Of a stretch of 64,000 bases of DNA, positions 58,501 to 64,000 are shown piece by piece. Position 1 is the first letter of the stretch, and each line of letters opens with the position of its first letter. The stretch is from contig JAVYIG010000035.1 in the NCBI GenBank assembly GCA_035222895.1, positions 434,001 to 498,000 of the forward strand. Direction: 5' to 3'. A program made the position numbers and the translations under genes. The stretch is from Strongylocentrotus droebachiensis. Lineage: Eukaryota > Echinodermata > Echinoidea > Camarodonta > Strongylocentrotidae. The notes under the pieces were generated by a model that saw only the letters and a program-made list of their open reading frames with translations, searched no databases and was not told where the DNA came from.

Positions 58501-61500
58501 CTTCGGATGGGGTTATGGTGGTGAACCTCTTGGCGAATATATATATGTATGCTGAGTGTGTCAAAATGGTTGTGTCTGATGTAGCTGAAAAAACCCACTT
58601 TTTTACCTGTCTCCGTGGTCTAGCTATTAAAGGATTAGGCGTACGCAACCAAAGACCTTGGTTTTATTCCCGGCAGAGACTTTTTTTGAAACCTTTGTAG
58701 TTAATTTCATCAAAGGAAGGCATTAAACGAAGAACAACAAAAACGCGACGCAAAATATTTATCTCACGTTATTTGTTTACATTTTCAGTATAATATATTG
58801 AACAAATAAATCACTTTCATTGGATAATCTTTCGTCACGGTAATATTAAAATGATGGTTAAAAGAATTGAAAAATCAATCCTAGATATTACATTTCACGT
58901 TTTCACTATCTAAAGAATGAATATGAAACCAATCAAAGTTAAGAAGTGAACACTCAAGAAAGGTTATTAATATTGTTTTAATCAGTGTATATATGTTTAA
59001 TACACTTTTATAAACCTTTATAGAACTAAAAAAAAAAAAGGTAGGACATAGTATACATTTTGGAAAAAATACACTTGTCCATTTTATCATCGCTATATTG
59101 CTCCCAACGATTCCTTGAAGAAAGGGACGTCATGGCCATGGGTTTCTTTACAGCCCTTATGACTCCTCCTTGCAGACATTTTCTAGTTTATTCAAATGAT
59201 TCAAGGAATTTAACAAATCTAAGAAAGTTTTTTACATATGTTTGCGTCTCAATTCTGCCCGCATTATATCTTTTCTCTTATGTGAACCCCTTGTATAGTA
59301 TGCATGCAAGGCAAATGCCTTCATCCTGCACTACTTCTCCCTAGCAATGATGTTCTGGATGCTCGTCGAAGGTGTACACCTCTATCGTCAAATCATCCAA
59401 GTTTTTGACTCTGGTAATCCTCGAACTTGGGTTTATGGAATCTTAGGATGGGGTAAGTTGATGATAATCACTCACAGCATTTATATTGTGCCGTATTTCT
59501 GCATCAAGAACTGCATTCTGCATTAAAAACTTAACTCCGTTTCGTTGACGATCAGCCATGCACAAAAAAGACGAAAGACTTCATGCATGGCTGATCGTCA
59601 ACGAAACGGAGTTAAGTCCTTTGTCAACTCTGTTTGTTGCTACGGCAGGGAGCCAGTAAAAAACGAATTCGTTTAATCAATGATGGAAAGGTGATCGAGG
59701 TGTCATGAATGAACTTTCTAGAAAATGATTTTCTCTTTGGAATTCAGATACCGCCCGCCAAACGACCTTTTGGCACTCTCTCTTTTCAATTTTGTTTAAT
59801 CACTCATGCGTGAAATATGCATCATATGAGTTGCATCAAAAGGAAGAGGAAGATCTAAGCTTTACAAATATGTGTCATTTATTAAATATAATTGTCATTA
59901 CTTAATGATAAAACATTAATAACTCTCGGTTTCATTTTTTTCTGGGACGCACTGTACAATCCAGATATTCGAATCTGTTTTATGGCATTTTACGGTGGGG
60001 TAAGTTCAAATGAAAGATGGTTTTACTGGACAACGTTGCTAGAGGCAAATCAATGCCCACTGCTACTTAAAACTATAAGCTAATAATGAATCTTTACAGT
60101 GATTGGCTTGTTAAAGTATTAGTTTGGCTTTAATTTAACCTATACACTGTATAATCAAACTATCACATCCGCCATTTGCAATATACCATACTACTTCCTT
60201 CTTTCGAAGGTGGTCCAGCCGTGATACTCATCATAACTGGAGGCGTAAAGCATCAAAGCTATGGCTATGAACGAAGGTGAGTATAATTTTATTTTAAAAG
60301 ACTATTATTATCAATATATATGGTATTCCACGGAAATCAGTTGCATTGTATAGCATAGTTTAAATGTCAAATCTTTACAAAGGCTCCCCAGCAAAACGAG
60401 TGCAAACAATTTAAACTTTTGCATTATTGAAGTCAATGTTTTATCTTTATCTTTCAATTTAAAATACAGTTGCTGGCTGAATCCAACTGATGGGACAATC
60501 TGGGCATTCACCGGCCCGGCTATAGCAATCGTACTCGTAAGAAACTTGTAATAGTGTGCGATTTGTTTATTTGTTTATTTGTTATTTTAGGGGTATTAGT
60601 ATTAGTTTTTTTTTTTTTTTTTTGGGGGGGGAGTCGTACGGAAGCTTGGAAAGTCTGGATATTTGTACCATGATTACCCTTTACTGATTAGTTGGGTAAT
60701 TTCCCCCAAAATACCGATAAGAGAAGATTAGAATAATGTTTTGCACAATATCTTGTTGATGTTTTGCACCACTTCCCTCACTAAAGATTTTAAAGGAAAA
60801 AATCCAACCTCAACATACAACTAGTATAAAGTAATGAAAACATATCAGAGATCCAGACCGGTAAAAGTTTGTACGAAATCAGACGAAAAAGAAGAAAGTT
60901 TTGATATGTTAAAGTTGTTATCGTTAGACGCATGGGAACTTTAAATTGGCCAAAGCGGTCATGTCACTGTGGTGTAGTGGCGGACAATTTCCCTCTAATT
61001 TTTTCAATACAAAAAGTGTTTAAAGTGTCAATATATTTCATTATTGTATGATAAAGAGTATGTCACCCATAATATATTTTGACTAGTGCCCCAAAGGAAA
61101 AGGCACCTGGCACAAAGAAACAGAAATTGATTTTAATTTTGTTTACACGACTAATGAGAGTTTTTATTTGCTACGTCACAATCCAATGGAAAAATATCAA
61201 ATTTGAGATTTGCGTAGATTAATTAATCTCATGTTTCAAACATTCATAATTCCCCTCTTATATTGGTTCGATTTTTTTTCGAACTTTAGCCATGCAGTTT
61301 TTCTAATTTGTTGCCATTACACAAGTAAACTTATAACAAGGGTTGGTTGTCCTTTTAAGTATCGAACGAACATAGTGAAAAAGCAGCTGCACTCTCAAAT
61401 AAAGCCCACGTTTGCGCTCCAATAGAAAAAAGCAGCGAATAAATCGTAAAATTAAAGCTTCCTTTTAGAATCTTTAAATTTTGCATTTTAAATTGTATAA

Positions 61501-63786
61501 TAGCAGCACTCTGAAACAAATCCAACAGTTTTCCTCTAAATTGAAATTAAGCAGCTCTTTCAATCACCAGCTGCAACTTTTCAAATATAAAAAATCTTAA
61601 TATCTTACCCTGCCGTATTTTGATAAATACCATGTAAAATTCAAATTGTGGAAGTACTCAAATGCGCACTTGAAACCATGTATAATAGCAGCACTCTGAA
61701 ACAAATCCAACAGTTTTCCTCTAAATTGAAATTAAGCAGCTCTTCCAATCACCAGCTACAACTTTTCAAATATAAAAAATCTTAATATCTTACCCTGCCG
61801 TATTTTGATAAATACCATGTAAAATTCAAATTGTGGAAGTACTCAAATGTGCACTTGAAACCATGAGTTTACAGAAGTTTAATGTTGCAAAATGCTCGTT
61901 ATATCTGTTTGATTGCAACTCCTATCGCCCAGTGACTAAAGGAGATTTTTGTAAAGGATAATATGCATATATGTAATCGAAATATAAACCTCATTAGTTA
62001 AGTTTCATATTTTATGCATATTTTAAATGTTAGGCCTACGATTTTGTATCGTCGCATCGCGATATCTAAATACAATGTTACCCTAAGCATGATCGCCGGC
62101 AAAAGAAAAACAAGATAACAGTCTAACAATTCCTTAATACGGAAGTTTTAACGTTAGAAGCTTGCCTTGTGTCTGCGATAATACATATATTGATTAGAAT
62201 CTCATCATTAGCAGGAAAATTATAAAATATGTATACATTTATTTCTGCTTCTAGGTCAACGTAGTTATTCTCCTACTGGTTGTAAAGACAGTTGTGTCTG
62301 CATCTCGAGGTCAACTTGACAACGATAAGATCAAGCAAATCAAGTAATAAACTAATTGCTTTTTAAGAATTTTTCCATTTACGACATGTTCTTGCTTTAC
62401 CTTTTGCCTCGATTACGCAAATGTTTAGAAAGTACATTTTTAAAGAGTAAATCATCTAAATTATTTATACTTACTTATGACTTATTATGAACGCAGGCTT
62501 ACGCCTCTATTGTCAGTTTCGAATTCCTTCTTCATGTAAATTTTGCCAAATCATTTTGTTTTTATTCAGAGCTGATCTTTAGAGCCCTTCGTTTCTCCTC
62601 ATATTGCTTGCGATACATTGGTTATTGACTCAGTAATGGTTGAGGAATGAATGTGAGTGTGTATGTATATCTTTGTGGGTTCGGAAGGGTGTGTGCGTGT
62701 TTGGATGTATGTGTCTGTGGGTGTGTGTGTGTGTGTGTGTGTGTGCGTGATTGTGTGTGTGTGCGTGCGTGTGCGTGCGTGTGCGCGCGTGTGTTTGTGT
62801 GTGTGGTTTTGGATAGGTGTGTGTGGGTATGGATGTGTGTGTATGTTTGGGTTTGGATAGTTGTGTGTGTGGGTATTTTGTTAAACTTGTGTATAGATTT
62901 GGATAGGCGCGTGTGGGTTCGTGTTTTTGTATATGTTTGTAAAAAATCACTGTGTAAATTCTCTTTGTCACTGCTTTCCAGAGCTGGACTTCGGAGCACT
63001 TTGTTGCTCTTCCCCTTGCTTGGTATCGCTTGGCTATTGACACCTGTAGTGGCAGTTTTCCCGCAAGTCAAGGTGTTGGAATACACCTTCAACCTGCTCA
63101 ATTCTCTTCAGGTATCTTTTATAGGCTATCAGAGATAACTTGGCGTAGTAATCACTATGATGTCAGTGTTATGATGATTTTGATTTCCAATGTAAAAAAA
63201 ATGAGCACTAAAAGAAAGAGAGAGAGGGCGGGGCCGATGAAACGAAGATAACGTACCCTACCTTTTTCTTTAAAGAGAAGGTTGAGCTCTGTAGAAGTGA
63301 AAAGATATAATTTGAAATATTTAACATACCCTTTCACAATAAGGGAAAATATCATATTGATAATTTTACGTCATTTCTCTTGAAAAAACATCAAATTCCA
63401 AATAACTAAATATATCATATCTTTGGACCAAAGTTTGATCCTACTAATTTGTGTAGTGTCGTACCATGTTTGTGTGCAATGATTTTCCTTCTGACAAGAA
63501 TTTTTCGTTTGTTATTTTCAAAAACCTCACAGGCAATCAACGCAGATTAGGTCCTAGATAATTTCTGCCTTCTTGATGTAATGGTCTGCTCAGTACTCAA
63601 ATTTGATTTTAACATGCACGGGCATATGTGCCTTCAACATTTTTACTTGTGTTTCATTTTTGTTTTACTACGGACGTTCATATCTAAGTGTAGTGCTGTG
63701 CATGTATCGTACTAACGTAGACTATTTCTGTTGTTTCCTTGCAGGGGTTCTTCGTCTCATTGCTCTACTGCTTTCTTAATTCGGAG
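43534..63786 (+). CDS. Gene B: adhesion GPCR, 17 coding exons, apparently intact, 3' end beyond window
   Basis: Plasma-membrane adhesion GPCR. Exons run 43534-43596, 45739-45787, 47057-47359, 48332-48639, 50894-50990, 51550-51705, 52940-53145, 54351-54406, 55479-55596, 55987-56081, 56739-56844, 59299-59452, 60210-60276, 60470-60536, 62255-62343, 62982-63111 and 63745-63786. They add to 2106 nt, exactly 702 codons, with no stop, and every intron has GT-AG ends. Order: signal peptide, linker, unrecognised Cys module, mucin-like stalk, GAIN, GPS ([13 protein letters not shown]), TM1-TM7. With a tail like gene C's it would be about 763 residues. No known adhesive domain (EGF, LRR, cadherin, lectin) is seen, so the ligand cannot be guessed. 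The best-conserved parts against A are the GPS and the helices. Confidence 0.9.
45312..45376 (+). mobile_element. tRNA-derived SINE head in gene B intron 1
   Basis: Starts GTGCGATAGCTCAGTGGAAG (A box) and, 31 bp on, carries GGTTCGAAACC (B box), the layout of an internal pol III promoter. The 3' side does not close the acceptor stem, so a functional tRNA gene is unlikely. Confidence 0.6.
45739..45787 (+). CDS. Gene B exon 2: short linker
   Basis: A 49-nt exon encoding [16 protein letters not shown], phase 0 to 1, acceptor GGATTCAG and donor CTAG|GTAAGA. Size, phase and cysteine match gene A. Confidence 0.75.
46356..47014. mobile_element. Mariner-like MITE, copy 2, beside gene B exon 3
   Basis: Same family as the copy at 24404, again with TA on both sides (46354-46355, 47015-47016). 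The centre carries a GT/GC microsatellite near 46685. It ends 42 bp before the exon 3 acceptor, so it supplies or borders the branch-point region. Confidence 0.72.
47057..47359 (+). CDS. Gene B exon 3: unrecognised extracellular cysteine module
   Basis: A 303-nt exon, phase 1-1. It starts [18 protein letters not shown] and contains [14 protein letters not shown] and [19 protein letters not shown]. It has five cysteines in total, one more (VHCGD) than gene A. Two N-glycosylation sequons (NVT, NYS). A mariner-like element ends only about 42 bp before the acceptor. Domain identity unknown. Confidence 0.8.
48332..48639 (+). CDS. Gene B exon 4: mucin-like stalk
   Basis: A 308-nt exon, phase 1 to 0. 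The first half ([30 protein letters not shown]) differs strongly from A; the second half ([31 protein letters not shown]) is nearly identical. Normal donor GAG|GTAACA. Likely an O-glycosylated spacer between the N-terminal module and GAIN. Confidence 0.8.
49240..50279 (+). mobile_element. DNA transposon relic in gene B intron 4 carrying a promoter-exon-like segment
   Basis: The ends TACACAGTAAAA and (inverted) TACAGAGTTAAC mark about 1,040 bp absent from the same place in gene A. Inside, a CRE-like TGACGTCA (49428) and an E-box CACGTG lead to ATG at 49486 and a short frame [20 protein letters not shown]. The right third is a tandem array rich in AAACAAC (about 70-bp units, 49915-50110). No full transposase. 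Confidence 0.55.
50894..50990 (+). CDS. Gene B exon 5: start of GAIN domain
   Basis: A 97-nt exon encoding [20 protein letters not shown] and [12 protein letters not shown], phase 0 to 1, donor A|GTAAGT. It lies just after a copy of the element that also carries CCCTGCGTACGCGCCTGG near 50640. Confidence 0.77.
51550..51705 (+). CDS. Gene B exon 6: GAIN segment
   Basis: A 156-nt exon, phase 1-1, with an intact acceptor (TATCTAG). It encodes [35 protein letters not shown] and [13 protein letters not shown]. Two cysteines likely form a disulfide. Donor AAAG|GTATGG. Confidence 0.8.
52940..53145 (+). CDS. Gene B exon 7: GAIN domain core
   Basis: A 206-nt exon, phase 1 to 0. It encodes [20 protein letters not shown] and [20 protein letters not shown], then [13 protein letters not shown]. 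These are the last strands of GAIN subdomain B before the GPS. Donor ACA|GTGAGT. Confidence 0.85.
53481..54027. mobile_element. MITE in gene B intron 7 with a central perfect hairpin
   Basis: Inverted ends AGTTGAGTTCTGTT and AACAGAACTCAACT. The same intron of gene A passes straight from GCGTTACCATGGCAACC to TATGATCTGGGAAG without this block. At 53792-53855 lie two perfect 29-bp inverted arms around a 6-nt loop. Non-coding. Confidence 0.6.
54351..54406 (+). CDS. Gene B exon 8: first half of GPS motif
   Basis: A 56-nt exon encoding [18 protein letters not shown], phase 0 to 2, acceptor TTCACTGCAG and donor CAG|GTATTA. It carries the first conserved GPS cysteine and CSFW. A 187-bp transposon sits 170 bp downstream in the intron. 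Confidence 0.87.
54579..54765. mobile_element. hAT-like MITE in gene B intron 8
   Basis: 187 bp with ends CAGTGGCGGATTCAGG and CCTGGATCCGCCCCTG and an exact 5-bp duplication TTACA (54574-54578, 54766-54770). Gene A has the empty site (GTTGCTAACAGATGATAAAA), which aligns with one copy of the target. Confidence 0.8.
55479..55596 (+). CDS. Gene B exon 9: GPS cleavage site and tethered agonist
   Basis: A 118-nt exon encoding [35 protein letters not shown] and PSEL. The catalytic His, the HM|T scissile site and the agonist TSFAILV fit the family consensus very well. An N-glycosylation sequon (NMT) precedes the last cysteine pair. Donor CTG|GTAAGA. Confidence 0.92.
55987..56081 (+). CDS. Gene B exon 10: TM1
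   Basis: A 95-nt exon, phase 0 to 2, encoding [20 protein letters not shown] and [11 protein letters not shown]. It follows the tethered agonist by about seven residues, as usual in the family. Confidence 0.92.
56739..56844 (+). CDS. Gene B exon 11: first intracellular loop and TM2
   Basis: A 106-nt exon encoding [20 protein letters not shown] and [15 protein letters not shown], acceptor ACATAG and donor GAG|GTAATC. It contains the I-H-x-N-L motif. The following intron is 2454 bp, against 706 bp in gene A, because of a Penelope-like insertion. Confidence 0.92.
57620..58600 (-). mobile_element. Penelope-like retroelement fragment with GIY-YIG endonuclease, frameshifted
   Basis: The minus strand encodes [20 protein letters not shown] then, one frame over, [28 protein letters not shown] and SKHTWMMKD up to a stop at 57733. 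The Cys motif C-N-C-x5-C-P-L-x2-K-C followed by a YIGLT endonuclease core is the C-terminal part of Penelope-like elements. A single-base shift near 58165-58175 breaks it. Its 3' end near 57690 has CTGATGAGCCTTCTGGCGAA. It lies antisense in gene B intron 11; gene A lacks it. Confidence 0.78.
58612..58682 (+). mobile_element. Degenerate tRNA-derived SINE head
   Basis: CCGTGGTCTAGCTATTAAAG and CTTGGTTTTATTCCCGGCAG keep the A- and B-box spacing of a tRNA, but the B box GGTTCGAATCC is mutated and the stems do not pair. Non-functional. Confidence 0.4.
59299..59452 (+). CDS. Gene B exon 12: TM3 and start of TM4
   Basis: A 154-nt exon starting [20 protein letters not shown], then [16 protein letters not shown] and [11 protein letters not shown]3 cysteine and HYF-W-EG-HLY motif are present. 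Acceptor TTGTATAG, donor G|GTAAGT. Confidence 0.93.
59529..59617. repeat. Perfect 34-bp inverted repeat with 21-nt loop
   Basis: Arms 59529-59562 and 59584-59617 are exact reverse complements; the left begins ACTTAACTCCGTTTCGTTGA. They could form a strong hairpin in gene B's intron 12 pre-mRNA. The corresponding intron of gene A (1046-1359) has only the single-arm-like sequence near 1220. Confidence 0.8.
60210..60276 (+). CDS. Gene B exon 13: TM4
   Basis: A 67-nt exon encoding [20 protein letters not shown]. The joined TM4 start is GWGGPAV, where A has GWGVPAV. Acceptor TTTCGAAG is unusual (A has TTTCACAG) but keeps AG. Donor AAG|GTGAGT. Confidence 0.87.
60470..60536 (+). CDS. Gene B exon 14: extracellular loop 2 and start of TM5
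   Basis: A 67-nt exon encoding [20 protein letters not shown] and VL, with the C-W-L and I-W-A-F-x-G-P motifs. Donor CTC|GTAAGA as in gene A. Confidence 0.92.
61496..61865. repeat. 185-bp tandem duplication in gene B intron 14
   Basis: Copies 61496-61680 and 61681-61865 begin TATAATAGCAGCACTCTG and end GCACTTGAAACCATG. They differ at only a few positions. Confidence 0.8.
62255..62343 (+). CDS. Gene B exon 15: end of TM5 and third intracellular loop
   Basis: An 89-nt exon, phase 0 to 2, encoding [20 protein letters not shown] and [12 protein letters not shown]5 ends in VVKTV and passes to a basic loop for G-protein contact. This exon is absent from gene C, which fixes the left border of that duplicate between here and TM6. 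Confidence 0.87.
62650..62890 (+). repeat. GT/GC-rich microsatellite before gene B exon 16
   Basis: Long GT tract with TATG and CGTG interruptions. A related tract lies before gene C's TM6 exon (26160-26300). Confidence 0.8.
62982..63111 (+). CDS. Gene B exon 16: TM6 and start of TM7
   Basis: A 130-nt exon, phase 2 to 0, encoding [31 protein letters not shown] and [11 protein letters not shown]. The motif P-L-L-G-x-x-W is the conserved family TM6 core. Acceptor TTTCCAG, donor CAG|GTATCT. Confidence 0.92.
63745..63786 (+). CDS. Gene B exon 17: end of TM7
   Basis: A 42-nt exon encoding [14 protein letters not shown], phase 0-0, donor GAG|GTATGT. By comparison with gene C the next exon (helix 8) should begin near 64220, outside the window. 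Confidence 0.9.
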
Positions 63787-64000
63787 GTATGTAATGAAAT
63801 CATAGCTGGCATCAGACACTCAAAACGATTTTATTTCGGGGAATTTGCTCTGTAAAGAAGTAAAAAATGGGCTTTATCGTAAAGAAAAGGTAGCTATGCT
63901 GCAGCAGGTAAAAATGTAAATCTTACGCCCAACATTATGCTGCTTGTAATTCGTGTTTAGTTTATAAAGGCAAGTTAATTTCATCGTGGATTTTGTATTC

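Noticed and set aside
62622-63138. Long His/Thr- and Val/Cys-rich frames on both strands
   Set aside because: They are translations of the GT microsatellite before gene B exon 16; only the exon itself is coding.

Overview
This window looks like nuclear DNA from a marine invertebrate deuterostome, and a sea urchin or other echinoderm is my best guess. It is AT-rich and intron-rich, with GT-AG introns. It is crowded with short non-autonomous DNA transposons, tRNA-derived SINEs, LINE and Penelope-like fragments, microsatellites and foldback elements. The echinoderm call is inference from the style of the repeats and from the known expansion of adhesion GPCRs in sea urchins; no sequence here proves the species.

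The real genes are copies of one adhesion G-protein-coupled receptor (aGPCR). Gene A lies on the minus strand, from its signal-peptide exon at 23392 to a TM5 exon ending at 723, and runs off the left edge. Gene B lies on the plus strand, from 43534 to 63786 (TM7), and runs off the right edge. They form a head-to-head inverted pair, and I could match 14 exons one to one between them with the same intron phases. The encoded order is signal peptide, short linker, a Cys-containing extracellular module I do not recognise, a Ser/Thr/Pro mucin-like stalk, a GAIN domain, a GPS cleavage site ([13 protein letters not shown]), then a family-B2 seven-helix domain. Gene C (26395-28668, plus) lies between them. 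It is a 5'-truncated copy holding only the last four coding exons, with a +1 frameshift in its TM6 exon, but it supplies the C-terminal tail and stop codon missing from A and B in this window.

Gene B looks intact: 17 exons, 702 codons to the window edge, all open and in phase. Gene A has open exons but two damaged splice sites. A hAT-like element sits exactly on the exon 4 donor, and the exon 6 acceptor AG has become AT. A is therefore probably decaying or has altered isoforms. Only B has a TATA-like box at the homologous promoter position.

Region by region: 1-23.4 kb is gene A with intronic transposons, including a GC-rich MITE at 5.5-6.0 kb, a nested GC-rich element at 11.5-12.5 kb, a LINE tail at 10.4-10.9 kb, perfect 283-bp tandem copies at 12.9-13.5 kb and a foldback at 20.5-21.8 kb. 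23.4-34.3 kb holds A's 5' flank, gene C, and further copies of the flank broken up by a LINE fragment. 34.3-38.2 kb has no gene I can support. 38.3-42.1 kb is a large foldback element whose inverted arms are built of 16-bp and 26-bp tandem units. 42.2-43.5 kb is B's upstream flank and promoter. 43.5-64 kb is gene B, with mariner-like, hAT-like, Penelope-like and foldback insertions in its introns. Exon borders were set by matching A against B, splice consensus and reading phase; no transcript data were available.
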